Assembly (NCBI GenBank): GCA_048270425.1
Contig: JBLWSY010000003.1
Location: 62,001-126,000, forward strand
DNA length: 64,000 nucleotides
Source: Oceanospirillum sp048270425
Lineage (GTDB): Bacteria; Pseudomonadota; Gammaproteobacteria; Pseudomonadales; Halomonadaceae
Reading direction: 5' to 3'
The notes under the pieces are model-generated. The model worked only from the letters and a program-made list of their open reading frames with translations. It ran no database searches and was not told the DNA's origin. Position numbers and translations under genes: made by a program. This document shows, piece by piece, positions 17,618-26,444 of this stretch (position 1 is the stretch's first letter; each line of letters begins with the position of its first letter).

Positions 17618-18460
17618 ATGCAGATCAAGGTGAAACCCGTGTCAGGGCACAGGTTAGAGATACAACTGGCGGAAAGTCAGTTACTCCTCCCGGAACAGTC
17701 CTGTCAGGAGATGCGCGACGCTCTGGTCGCTCAGGTAGAGCAGTTTGCCCTGCATCCGAAGTCCCGCTGGGAAGAGGCCCGCAGCCAGTTTCAGCGCCTG
17801 CTGCCGGCTCTGGCTCATCTTGAGCAGTTCAACGACAACGAACTGGCCTTGCTGTTACGCGAATACGATTTCACCCTGCTTTACCGCCTGGCCCAAAGTA
17901 AACAGATGGACAGCCTGCTGGCCAAGCTGGAAAAATCACTCGGTCGACGTGAGATTGACCGCCTGACTCAGAACGCAGAAAAACTGCCGCTTAAGCCACT
18001 CTGGGAAGTTAACGAACGCATTCAGGGGCTGATCCGTACCATCGAGCGCATGACCGATGAAGGCGAGATCCGCCCGCCACGAATGAATATCAAAGATAAT
18101 GCTGATGCCGCACCAGTAGCGCTGGCAGCCAGCACCGACGCCGCCTTTATCCGCCAGCTGCTGAAAAAGCTGGATAGCTTCCCCGAAAAAGCCCTGTTTG
18201 CTGTCTTCAAACAGGTTCCGCCCCGCCAACTGGCTAAGCTTTGGTTTATCTGTGAAGAGATGTCTGAATCCAGCCTGTTGGGTAAATTCCACAAGCTGAT
18301 TCCTGCGCCTATGCTGGAAAAACTCAAACCTGCTAAACCCGATCATATTGCACCGGCTGACGCCCGCAAGACAGCACAGCTGGTGATTGAAGTCGTTAAA
18401 GGTTTACAGAAAAAGAAAGCCCCGGAATCTTCAAAGGGCTCTGGCCCGGTTCTGGTTTAA
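17618..18460 (+). CDS. Unrecognised all-helical cytosolic protein
   Basis: A 280-residue soluble protein predicted to be almost entirely alpha-helical; no named family recognised. After a short beta-like N-terminus (MQIKVKPVSGHRLEIQL) there are two helical regions, about 35-145 and 180-245, linked by an Ala-rich stretch (ADAAPVALAAST). Segments such as QLLKKLDSFPEKALFAVFKQ and VPPRQLAKLWFICEEM weakly recall the helical repeats of FliG-type proteins, but I would not call homology on this. An AGGAAG site precedes the ATG. The next gene starts 31 bases downstream on the same strand, suggesting a two-gene unit. Confidence 0.65.
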   Translation: MQIKVKPVSGHRLEIQLAESQLLLPEQSCQEMRDALVAQVEQFALHPKSRWEEARSQFQRLLPALAHLEQFNDNELALLLREYDFTLLYRLAQSKQMDSLLAKLEKSLGRREIDRLTQNAEKLPLKPLWEVNERIQGLIRTIERMTDEGEIRPPRMNIKDNADAAPVALAASTDAAFIRQLLKKLDSFPEKALFAVFKQVPPRQLAKLWFICEEMSESSLLGKFHKLIPAPMLEKLKPAKPDHIAPADARKTAQLVIEVVKGLQKKKAPESSKGSGPVLV

Positions 18461-18491
18461 GCACCGGCACTGATCGATCAGGAGTAGCACG

Positions 18492-18965
18492 ATGAGTTTT
18501 GAAGTTTTCACACTGGGCGAACACCGTTACAAAATCAGCAAAGACTTTTTCTCCATTCAGCTTGAACTGGCTGATGCCATGGAGCTGATCTCCAAGCTGG
18601 ATGAACAACTTGGGCTAAACCCGCCTCAGTCTCAGGGCGAACCCAATTTTATCCATATGGGTCGTAAGCTTTTAACCACTCTGACACATATGGACAGCAA
18701 GGGCATGCAGACGCTGATGCATACCGCATCCCGGGATCAACTGGTGGATATTATGCGTACAGTTAAGGGCACCAAGCTGGAAAACCGCCTGATGACACAT
18801 ACCACCAAGCGTAACAAACAGGCCATTCAGGGTGACGTCCTGTATAACCAGCCGATTAAGCCGCTGGAAGCATTGCGCGCTTTCACCGAGTTTTTCGCCT
18901 TGGTAGAAAGACTGATCGATGAGGAACATATCACCCTGATCGATCCTAACGGTGAGTATTACTGA
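18492..18965 (+). CDS. Unrecognised soluble protein, paired with the preceding gene
   Basis: A 157-residue protein of unknown family. It begins with a short beta hairpin (MSFEVFTLGEHRYKISKDFF) followed by helices (IQLELADAMELISKLDEQL, MQTLMHTASRDQLVDIMRTV, PLEALRAFTEFFALVERLI). No signal peptide or membrane segment. A GGAG site lies 8 bases before the ATG. Short spacing from the 280-residue gene suggests co-transcription and perhaps a shared complex; that is inference only. A terminator at 19082-19111 closes this unit and the convergent der gene. Confidence 0.65.
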   Translation: MSFEVFTLGEHRYKISKDFFSIQLELADAMELISKLDEQLGLNPPQSQGEPNFIHMGRKLLTTLTHMDSKGMQTLMHTASRDQLVDIMRTVKGTKLENRLMTHTTKRNKQAIQGDVLYNQPIKPLEALRAFTEFFALVERLIDEEHITLIDPNGEYY

Positions 18966-19081
18966 GAAAATACTATCCGAAGGCAGCCGTTATGACGCCC
19001 TGAAGGACGACCTACCCCCCATCAAAATGTGGGTCGGGCTTTAGCCCGTCAGTCGCGCCATCAAACAGCCCTGCAAAACAA

Positions 19082-19111
19082 AAACCCCGGTCACTGAAGT
19101 GACCGGGGTTT
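19082..19111. terminator. Bidirectional terminator between the two-gene unit and der
   Basis: Perfect 14-bp stem (AAACCCCGGTCACT / AGTGACCGGGGTTT) with a GA loop, T run to the right and A run to the left. Confidence 0.9.
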
Positions 19112-19137
19112 CTTTTTCCAGCAACAAAGGTGCAGAC

Positions 19138-20556
19138 TTAACGGCGTTTCTTACGATCCGAACGCGCTTCTTTGGTCAGATTCAGCTGGCGATCTTTCGC
19201 CTTCTGACGGTCATCCTTATCACTGTTGTCATAAGGGTTGTGACCGGTACGGAATTCAAAACGGATCGGCGTACCTTTAACCTTCAGTACCTTACGGAAG
19301 GTATTGGTCAGGTAACGCTTATAGCTTTCCGGCAGTGCGTCAGTCTGGCTACCGTGCACCACAATAATCGGTGGGTTCTTACCACCCTGGTGGGCATAAC
19401 GCAGCTTAATACGACGGCCACGTACAATCGGCGGCTGGTGCTCTTTGACTACGTCTTCCAGAATCGTGGTCAGACGATTGGTCTGCCAATGACTCATCGC
19501 AGAATCAAAAGCGCTGTTGATCGACTTATACAGATGACCCACACCTGTGCCGTGCAGCGCTGAGATAAAGTGAACATCAGCGTAGTTTACAAAACCCAGA
19601 CGGCGATCCACATCCTCTTTGATCTTGTCTTTAACGTCAGTATCCAGACCATCCCACTTGTTCACCGCGATCACCAGAGCACGGCCGCTTTGCAGCACGA
19701 AGTCCAGCAGGTGCAGATCCTGCTCTACAATACCGGTGCGAGCATCAATCACCATCACGGCTACGTTACATTCACGTACCGCTTCCAGTGTTTTGATAAT
19801 AGAGAATTTCTCTGCAATCTCAGTAACATTCTTACGGCGACGGATACCTGCAGTATCGATCAGAGTGTATTCCTTTCCATCACGCTCAAAAGGAATCGAG
19901 ATCGCATCGCGGGTGGTTCCCGGCTGGTCATAAACCACCACACGCTCTTCACCCAGAATACGGTTTACCAGTGTGGATTTACCCACATTCGGACGACCAA
20001 TAACACCGATGCGAACACCCTTGTGTTTCAGTTGGTCGTGCAGTTCTTCCTCTTCATCCGGCTCCGGGAAAGGCTCCAGAATATGCTGAATCATCGCGGT
20101 TACGTTACGGCCATGAGCCGCAGCGATTGCGATCGGATTACGCTCCATGCCCAGTGCGTAGAATTCAGCAACAACCACATCCGGATCAGAACCATCGGTT
20201 TTGTTCACGATCAGCCAGGCATCTTTGCCCTTTTCACGCAGGTGCTGAGCGATCATCTGATCCGCTGCAGTCAGGCCCGCGCGACCATCCACCAGAAACA
20301 GAACGATATCTGCTTCTTCAATCGCCAGCAGTGACTGCCCCGCCATTGCGGAGTCGATACCGTTCTCATCGCCACTGATACCGCCTGTATCAATCACGAT
20401 ATAAGGCTTACCACCGACTTTGCCCTCGCCATATTTACGGTCACGGGTCAGACCGGCAAAGTCAGCAACCAGAGCGTCACGACTACGGGTCAGGCGGTTA
20501 AACAGTGTTGATTTGCCCACATTTGGGCGGCCCACCAGGGCAATAACAGGATTCAT
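19138..20556 (-). CDS. der: Ribosome-biogenesis GTPase Der (EngA)
   Basis: Essential tandem-GTPase that assists 50S subunit maturation. The 472-residue protein has two G domains, each with a G1 loop GRPNVGKST (about 8-16 and 187-195), the NKTD and NKWD G4 motifs, and a C-terminal KH-like domain (about 360-440). The tail is very basic (KEARSDRKKRR), typical for the family. It is the last gene of the long minus-strand housekeeping run bamB-yfgM-hisS upstream of it, with 117 bases to bamB. Confidence 0.97.
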   Translation of the reverse strand: MNPVIALVGRPNVGKSTLFNRLTRSRDALVADFAGLTRDRKYGEGKVGGKPYIVIDTGGISGDENGIDSAMAGQSLLAIEEADIVLFLVDGRAGLTAADQMIAQHLREKGKDAWLIVNKTDGSDPDVVVAEFYALGMERNPIAIAAAHGRNVTAMIQHILEPFPEPDEEEELHDQLKHKGVRIGVIGRPNVGKSTLVNRILGEERVVVYDQPGTTRDAISIPFERDGKEYTLIDTAGIRRRKNVTEIAEKFSIIKTLEAVRECNVAVMVIDARTGIVEQDLHLLDFVLQSGRALVIAVNKWDGLDTDVKDKIKEDVDRRLGFVNYADVHFISALHGTGVGHLYKSINSAFDSAMSHWQTNRLTTILEDVVKEHQPPIVRGRRIKLRYAHQGGKNPPIIVVHGSQTDALPESYKRYLTNTFRKVLKVKGTPIRFEFRTGHNPYDNSDKDDRQKAKDRQLNLTKEARSDRKKRR

Positions 20557-20673
20557 TCAGGTATCTTCAGTTCTTCAACAGGTGCATGCATTGGGCATAC
20601 ACAAAAAGTGTCACGCTACAGTCTCTGCAATCAGGCTGTCAGGATCATCACCCGAGCCTTTAATCTTGCGGTC

Positions 20674-21816
20674 TTACTGACGGCGGATCGCCATCAGACG
20701 GCCATTCACGGCTACAGCGTATAAGGTGTTCTCCGTGATGATCAGCGGTTGTTCAATACCGCTGGCATCCGCCTGGATGCGGCCCACCACGTGGCCATCG
20801 GCCAGCGAGATCAGATGGACGTAGCCTTCATAATCTCCCACAGCCAGGGTATCGCCCCAGATCACTGGAGCGGTCAGACGGCGGCCGCTCAGCGCATCCT
20901 GATTCCAGAGCACACCACCAGAGCGCGCATCCAGCGCGACAATATTGCTTGCTTCATCCACGTAGAGAATATTGCCAAAGCCCTCTACTGCCGGATAAAA
21001 ACTTGAATCTTTACGCTCCCAGATACCGCGTCCACTGGAAGGGTCCAGTGCAATCAGACGGCCCTGATAGCTGGTCACCACCAGCATGCCTTTGCTGGTC
21101 AGAAGCGGCTGGCCATCAACATCCACCAGACGCTCAATATCGGTACGACCGGATGGAACGGCCACACGTACATCCCAGGCTAACTGACCATTACGGTTAT
21201 CCAGTGCAACAACCCGGCCATTGGCAAAACCGGCAAAGGTTGCAGAAGGAACAACCAGAGGGGTTGCCGTGCCATGCAGCGTCAGGAGAGGCTCAGAGCT
21301 TTCGTAGTTCCATAGGGTGCGGCCGGTGCGCTCGTCCAGTGCCGATACCTTGCCGTCTGCGGTCTGCACCACAACCTGATGGGCTGCAGTATTAACCTGA
21401 GGCGGCGTAAGCACCTGAGTGCTCAGACGGGTACGCCATAAAACCTGCCCACCGGAAGCGGATAAGGCGATCACCTCACCGTTCTGGGTGCCTAAATAAA
21501 GCTGCCCCTGATTATAACTAAGACCTGAGCTGGCACCGCTGTCGAGGTTTGCTTCCCACAGGAATTCACCTTTATCAGCATTCCAGGCCGTCAGGTTGCC
21601 GTCACGGTCGATGCCGTAAATTTTACCTTCGGCAATCACAGGCGGCAGCAGATAGCCCAGCTCACCCGGCCCTTTGGCTGCAAAATCCTGCCAGACAATA
21701 TCCAGCTCAACTTTCTCATCAAAACTGGTGAGATCTTTTGGTGGATACTGGGGCTCAGGCAAACTGCCACAAGCCGTCAGCAACAGGGCAAGAACCGGGG
21801 TCAGCCAGCGCAACAT
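20674..21816 (-). CDS. bamB: Outer membrane protein assembly factor BamB
   Basis: Lipoprotein of the BAM complex that inserts beta-barrel proteins in the outer membrane. The signal peptide ends in the lipobox LLTACGS (Cys16). The rest of the 380 residues forms an eight-bladed PQQ-type beta-propeller; repeated elements are visible (GKIYGIDRDGNLTAWNADKG, GEVIALSASGGQVLWRTRL, GRLIALDPSSGRGIWER). Its start codon lies one base after the yfgM stop, indicating translational coupling. Order der-bamB-yfgM-hisS is the standard gammaproteobacterial arrangement. Confidence 0.95.
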   Translation of the reverse strand: MLRWLTPVLALLLTACGSLPEPQYPPKDLTSFDEKVELDIVWQDFAAKGPGELGYLLPPVIAEGKIYGIDRDGNLTAWNADKGEFLWEANLDSGASSGLSYNQGQLYLGTQNGEVIALSASGGQVLWRTRLSTQVLTPPQVNTAAHQVVVQTADGKVSALDERTGRTLWNYESSEPLLTLHGTATPLVVPSATFAGFANGRVVALDNRNGQLAWDVRVAVPSGRTDIERLVDVDGQPLLTSKGMLVVTSYQGRLIALDPSSGRGIWERKDSSFYPAVEGFGNILYVDEASNIVALDARSGGVLWNQDALSGRRLTAPVIWGDTLAVGDYEGYVHLISLADGHVVGRIQADASGIEQPLIITENTLYAVAVNGRLMAIRRQ

Positions 21817-21817
21817 A

Positions 21818-22462
21818 TCAGGCTCCCAGATCTGCCAGTTTCATATCGATAACCGGACGGGCTACGCCAGATGCCGCGAAAGCCGCTTTGGCACTTTCAT
21901 AAGCAGTACGGGCTGCTTCTTTGTCACCCATCTCGGTCAGAATGTCGCCTTTCAGCTCCTCCGCATTACCTTTGTAAGCATCTGTTTTCAGCGCTTTGAG
22001 CAGATCAAGCGCCTGCTGATTACTGCCTTGCTGCCAAAGAACCTGCGCCTGACGCACACCAGACACTTCTTTGATGATGGCATTCTCAGTTTCGCTGTTA
22101 AGTTTTTTCAATACTGCCGCCGCTGCATCAAACTGATCAGCATCCACTAACAATTTAGCTTCAAACAGTGCCGCGTAATCCGCGTACAGAGAACCTTTGT
22201 GCTCTTCCTGCAGGGTAACAGCCAGATGCTTAGCGGTAGCCTGTTCTTCTTCGGTCAGCTCAGGCTTGTTCATCACATCGATCAGCTGCTCATAAGCTGA
22301 AGAAGCAGCTTCTGCCTTAGCCTGCTGATCTGCCTGCCACCACTTCCAGCCACCCACAGCTGCAACCGCCAGAACCAGCCCTATAATGAGGGACTTACCA
22401 TTGTCCGCCCACCATCTTTTCATCAGTTCAATCTGTTCTTCTTCGGTACGTAAATCAGACAC
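21818..22462 (-). CDS. yfgM: YfgM-family membrane-anchored TPR protein
   Basis: Ancillary SecYEG-associated protein; in E. coli YfgM partners the chaperone PpiD. The 214 residues comprise a short cytoplasmic N-terminus (MSDLRTEEEQIELMKRWW), one transmembrane helix (LIIGLVLAVAAVGGWKWW, about 25-42) and a periplasmic tetratricopeptide-like domain (about 55-205) of paired helices rich in Ala. It lies between hisS and bamB, coupled to bamB by a one-base gap. Confidence 0.9.
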   Translation of the reverse strand: MSDLRTEEEQIELMKRWWADNGKSLIIGLVLAVAAVGGWKWWQADQQAKAEAASSAYEQLIDVMNKPELTEEEQATAKHLAVTLQEEHKGSLYADYAALFEAKLLVDADQFDAAAAVLKKLNSETENAIIKEVSGVRQAQVLWQQGSNQQALDLLKALKTDAYKGNAEELKGDILTEMGDKEAARTAYESAKAAFAASGVARPVIDMKLADLGA

Positions 22463-22545
22463 CGGATATCTCCTGTGGCAATGTCATCCTGTAATGGGCC
22501 TTAGGTTTCCGGAAAAGGCCCAATCGATAGTGTTAATCTGGCTGC

Positions 22546-23829
22546 TTACAGCCCGGCATCCTGCAGGAAGTCGATCAGACCGGAAATACTAACGGTCTCC
22601 TGATCGCGAGCTTCACGCAGAAATTTAACGGCAACTTCACCGTTAGTTACTTCATTCTCACCCAGAATCAGTGCAATGGCCGCACCGCTCTTGTCGGCTT
22701 TTTTGATCTGGTTTTTAAAGCTGCCGCCACCGCAATGCATCTGGGTACGGTAGTTGGTTTTCTCACGCAGCATCTCACCCAGCAGCAGACCGTGGGTCGC
22801 CATACCTTCGCCAACCGCTGCAATAAAGATCTGCGGCTGGTTGCTGACGTAATCCGGGATAACATCCAGGGTTTGCAGCATCAGAATCAGACGCTCGATA
22901 CCCATGGCAAAACCAACTGCCGGCGTCGCACGACCACCCAGCTGTTCAACCAGGCCATCGTAACGACCACCTGCACAGACAGTACCCTGAGAGCCCAGTT
23001 CCGTTGTGGTCCACTCAAATACGGTTTTGCAGTAGTAATCCAGACCACGAACCAGACGCGGGTTCAGCTTGTATTCGATACCCGCGGCATCCAGCATGCT
23101 GCACAGCTGCTCGAAGTGCTCTTTGGATTCCTGATCGATGTAATCTTCAAATACCGGTGCACCATCCAGCAGCGCCTGAGTATTTGGGTCTTTGCTGTCC
23201 AGAATACGCATCGGGTTGCTTTCCAGACGACGCTGACTGTCTTCATCCAGCTCATCTTTACGGGCAGAGAGGAATTCAACCAGCGCAGTACGGTATTCAG
23301 CACGGGCCTCTGAAGAGCCCAGAGAGTTCAGCTCCAGAGTCACGGAATCATACAGACCCAGCTCTTTCCACAGACGGGCACTCAGAATAATCAGCTCGGC
23401 ATCAATATCCGGACCAGCCATACCGAAGGTTTCCACACCGATCTGGTGGAACTGACGGTAACGACCTTTCTGTGGGCGTTCGTGACGGAACATAGGGCCC
23501 TTGTACCAAAGACGCTGAATCTGGTTGTACAGCAGACCATGTTCCTCACCGGCACGCACACAGCCCGCGGTACCTTCCGGGCGCAGCGTCAGGCTGTCAC
23601 CGTTACGGTCTTCGAAGGTGTACATCTCTTTTTCGACAATATCGGTTACTTCGCCGATAGAGCGTTTAAACAGAGCAGTCTGTTCAACGATCGGCATACG
23701 GATTTCCTGATAGCTGTATCGCTTCAGAAGATCAGCAACGGTTGCTTCCAGATACTGCCAAACGGCACTTTGTTCCGGCAGGATGTCGTTCATCCCACGG
23801 ATAGCCTGAATTTTCTTAGCCAAAATCAA
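22546..23829 (-). CDS. hisS: Histidyl-tRNA synthetase
   Basis: Class II synthetase of 427 residues, normal length. Visible are motif 1 near the N-terminus (IRGMNDILPEQSAVW), motif 2 (MFRHERPQKGRYRQFHQIGVE), the histidine-binding signature region (LVRGLDYYCKTVFEW) and motif 3 (AVGFAMGIERLILML). The C-terminal anticodon-binding domain runs from about 330. It is in the ispG-hisS-yfgM-bamB-der series, downstream of ispG by 152 bases with a terminator between. Confidence 0.97.
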   Translation of the reverse strand: MILAKKIQAIRGMNDILPEQSAVWQYLEATVADLLKRYSYQEIRMPIVEQTALFKRSIGEVTDIVEKEMYTFEDRNGDSLTLRPEGTAGCVRAGEEHGLLYNQIQRLWYKGPMFRHERPQKGRYRQFHQIGVETFGMAGPDIDAELIILSARLWKELGLYDSVTLELNSLGSSEARAEYRTALVEFLSARKDELDEDSQRRLESNPMRILDSKDPNTQALLDGAPVFEDYIDQESKEHFEQLCSMLDAAGIEYKLNPRLVRGLDYYCKTVFEWTTTELGSQGTVCAGGRYDGLVEQLGGRATPAVGFAMGIERLILMLQTLDVIPDYVSNQPQIFIAAVGEGMATHGLLLGEMLREKTNYRTQMHCGGGSFKNQIKKADKSGAAIALILGENEVTNGEVAVKFLREARDQETVSISGLIDFLQDAGL

Positions 23830-23933
23830 TTCCTAAATACTGTCTTTTCAATCGGGTATCGCAGCGGCGGTGAACAGCCGGCTACGGAAAATCTTATTGA
23901 ACGCATCCTCAAAGGAGCGTTTGTGCTGACCAT

Positions 23934-23964
23934 AAAAAACGAGCAGTGCCGGCACTGCTCGTTT
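23934..23964 (-). terminator. Terminator after ispG
   Basis: Self-complementary AAACGAGCAGTGCC / GGCACTGCTCGTTT hairpin followed on the minus strand by a TTTTTT run; it separates ispG from hisS, so hisS probably has its own promoter or depends on read-through. Confidence 0.75.
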
Positions 23965-23981
23965 CAGACGCTAAAAGCGAA

Positions 23982-25091
23982 TCAGCTTTTGGCGATCAGC
24001 TGAGCATCAGCCTCTTCTTTTAAGCGGGCGCGCTCACGAATCATCTGCTCAAGCTCTGCGGCCAGATTGTCATTACCCAGTTTCTGTGCCGGTTTGCCAT
24101 CGATATAAACCAGGTTTGGCGAACCACCGGTCAACCCCAGAGCAACTTCTTTCGCTTCGCCGGGACCATTAACAACACAACCAATCACAGCAACATCCAG
24201 CGGTGTACGCACATCTTCCAGACGGGTTTCCAGCTCGTTCATCACGCCAATCACATCGAAGTTCTGGCGCGAACAGCTTGGGCAGGCGATAAAGTTAATA
24301 CCGTTACTGCGAAGCTTAAGGCTCTTCAGAATATCAAAGCCTACCTTGATCTCTTCAACCGGATCCGCAGCCAGAGAAACACGGATAGTGTCACCGATAC
24401 CGTCCATCAGCAGCATGCCCAGACCCACCGACGATTTAACGGTGCCGGAACGCAGGCCACCCGCTTCGGTAATACCGAGATGCAGGGGCTGCTCAATCTG
24501 GCTGGCAATTTTACGATATGCAGCCACGGTCATAAAGACATCAGATGCTTTCAGACTCAGTTTGAAGTCCTGAAAATCAAGTCGGTCAAGAATATCAATG
24601 TGGCGCATGGCGGATTCCACCAGAGCATCCGGTGTTGGTTCGCCATATTTCTTCTGCAGTTCTTTCTCCAGTGAGCCTGCATTCACACCGATACGAATTG
24701 GAATACCATGGTGACGGGCGGCATCAACAACCTGACGCACCCGGTCATCGCTGCCGATATTACCTGGGTTGATACGCAAACAATCAACACCCAGCTCCGC
24801 CACTTTCAGGGCGATGCGGTAATCAAAATGGATATCCGCTACCAACGGCAAATTGACCTGTTTACGGATTTTACCGAAAGCCTCCGCGGCCTCCATGGAA
24901 GGCACGGAAACACGTACAATATCCGCACCCGCTTCTTCCAGACGACGAATCTGCCCGACAGTCGCGTCAACATCACAGGTTTCGGTGTTGGTCATACTCT
25001 GTACCGAGATGGGCGCATCGCCACCTACAGGCACATTACCTACCATAATCTGACGGGACTTACGGCGTTTGATCGGGGATTCAAAATGCAC
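23982..25091 (-). CDS. ispG: 4-hydroxy-3-methylbut-2-enyl diphosphate synthase (IspG/GcpE)
   Basis: Penultimate enzyme of the MEP isoprenoid pathway, reducing MEcPP to HMBPP with a [4Fe-4S] cluster. The 369-residue protein has the N-terminal TIM barrel (VGGDAPISVQSMTNTETCD, DIHFDYRIAL, LRINPGNIG) and the C-terminal cluster-binding domain with the cysteines of FIACPSCSRQ and VIGCVVNGPGEAKE plus the conserved Glu. It is followed by a strong terminator. Upstream is a 339-base gap containing the rodZ terminator. Its dependence on Fe-S assembly is relevant to the reduced isc locus further upstream. Confidence 0.96.
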   Translation of the reverse strand: MHFESPIKRRKSRQIMVGNVPVGGDAPISVQSMTNTETCDVDATVGQIRRLEEAGADIVRVSVPSMEAAEAFGKIRKQVNLPLVADIHFDYRIALKVAELGVDCLRINPGNIGSDDRVRQVVDAARHHGIPIRIGVNAGSLEKELQKKYGEPTPDALVESAMRHIDILDRLDFQDFKLSLKASDVFMTVAAYRKIASQIEQPLHLGITEAGGLRSGTVKSSVGLGMLLMDGIGDTIRVSLAADPVEEIKVGFDILKSLKLRSNGINFIACPSCSRQNFDVIGVMNELETRLEDVRTPLDVAVIGCVVNGPGEAKEVALGLTGGSPNLVYIDGKPAQKLGNDNLAAELEQMIRERARLKEEADAQLIAKS

Positions 25092-25278
25092 GGAATTGTC
25101 TCTCTCTTTAACAAACGGTCGTACTAACTATTCAAAACTTCTGGCAAAAACCGTTTCCAGAAAACCGGTCTTTCTGAACTTATTTTTTCACAAGCTTTAT
25201 TAACAACCGCATGTGACAGTAATGATTATCGCAAACATGAAGCAGCTTACCCTTTTGCCTCACCAACCCTGCCAATAA

Positions 25279-25317
25279 CCGACATCATACAGAAATGCTT
25301 ACTCATTTCTGTGTCGG
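25279..25317. other. Bulged long hairpin upstream of ispG
   Basis: Inner 9-bp stem ACAGAAATG / CATTTCTGT with a 6-base loop, and an outer 5-bp stem CCGAC / GTCGG separated by a 5-base bulge (ATCAT) on one side. No T run, so it does not look like a simple terminator. Confidence 0.45.
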
Positions 25318-25366
25318 TCTTAAAACAGCAAAGCTCCGGCCAATAAATTGACCAGAGCCCGATCGG

Positions 25367-25388
25367 AAAAAGGGGCATTTAAAGCCCC
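25367..25388 (-). terminator. Intrinsic terminator after rodZ
   Basis: On the minus strand GGGGC-TTTAAAT-GCCCC followed by five T, 43 bases past the rodZ stop. Confidence 0.8.
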
Positions 25389-25430
25389 CTATTTTAATCG
25401 AATGTCGCTCAGCGTCACCATCCGGTTTTA

Positions 25431-26375
25431 TTATTCACCCAGAGTAAAGCGCGCAATATTATTTCGGTTAGTGTGCGGTTTAAGATCAACCACCTCTCCC
25501 TGATAAGTCACGGTCGCACCACCGGCATTACCTATCATCAGTTTGAATGGTGGCAGACCTTCAACAACAGACTCTTCCCCTGCTTGCTTCAGGTTGGCAA
25601 CGACCTTGATATCACGACCATCAGTCACTTCAACCCAGCACTCTTCAGTAAAGGTGATGGTGAAACGCTCCTGCCCCATGGCAGACTGTCCGATCTCTTC
25701 AGGTGTAGGTTCTTCAGAAACAGCTACGGTTTCGGCTGCGTCAGGGCTTGCTGCTTCGCTATTTTCAGTGGCGCTATCATCAGAAGCAACCTCTGTCGAT
25801 TCGCCTTCTTCTACGGCAACAACCTGCTCTGCGATCGGGTTTTCTTCTGCACCAGACAGATCCATCTGGGCAATAATGGTTTCGCCTTCAGAGGTTTCAA
25901 CCGTCACGGTATCACTCTGAATCAGGCTCAGAGGTTCAGCACCGTTGCGACTCTGCCACCACATAATCGACAGAGCAATCAGCGCAGCGACAACGGCCAG
26001 AGTGGTGTACTTGATCAACGGGTCAGAAAAGCTGCGCTGGGGCCTGATCGTATCAACCGGCTTATAGCGCTCTTCCGGTTTTGGTTCTTCGTTAAAATTC
26101 GCATTATAAGTGTCGACCAAAGACTCCGCATCAACACCGACCAATTTGGCATAAGCGCGCAGATAACCACGGACAAAAGTCGCACCAGGCAGAGCGCTGT
26201 AATTATCATCTTCGATCATCTGCACAAAAGAGTGCTTCAGATTCAGCTGCTCAGACACTTCACGGGTGCTAAGCTGCATGCGCTCACGGCCTTTTTTCAG
26301 CTGCTCGCCCGGCATGTTTTCCGGAAGCTGAACATCAGCCTGCATATCGTCCTGAGTGGCTAGAGTATCGGTCAT
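25431..26375 (-). CDS. rodZ: Cell-shape protein RodZ
   Basis: Bitopic membrane protein linking MreB to the elongasome. The 314 residues contain an N-terminal cytoplasmic Cro/CI-type helix-turn-helix (about 22-90, MQLSTREVSEQLNLKHSFVQ), a basic juxtamembrane stretch, one transmembrane helix (YTTLAVVAALIALSIMWW, about 123-140), a long acidic Ser/Glu/Ala linker in the periplasm, and a C-terminal DUF4115 beta domain (about 235-314). Located downstream of pilW and upstream of ispG, the standard order. It has its own terminator. Confidence 0.93.
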   Translation of the reverse strand: MTDTLATQDDMQADVQLPENMPGEQLKKGRERMQLSTREVSEQLNLKHSFVQMIEDDNYSALPGATFVRGYLRAYAKLVGVDAESLVDTYNANFNEEPKPEERYKPVDTIRPQRSFSDPLIKYTTLAVVAALIALSIMWWQSRNGAEPLSLIQSDTVTVETSEGETIIAQMDLSGAEENPIAEQVVAVEEGESTEVASDDSATENSEAASPDAAETVAVSEEPTPEEIGQSAMGQERFTITFTEECWVEVTDGRDIKVVANLKQAGEESVVEGLPPFKLMIGNAGGATVTYQGEVVDLKPHTNRNNIARFTLGE

Positions 26376-26444
26376 GATCGGATAAATTCCTTGCGTCTCG
26401 GTTCTTTCGTTTGCGTCGTTTTATTATGTCGTAGACTTTTCTTT

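Larger units (their letters stand above)
25092..25430. other. 339-base intergenic region between rodZ and ispG
   Basis: No gene. It holds the rodZ terminator (25367-25388) and a bulged hairpin (25279-25317) that would lie in an ispG leader if transcription starts upstream of it. The ispG promoter is presumed to be here; I see no clear consensus pair. Confidence 0.6.

Noticed and set aside
17347..17628. Minus-strand frame of 93 codons in the prfB-upstream gap
   Set aside because: Overlaps the start of the downstream gene, lacks a ribosome site and has no family text; likely chance.
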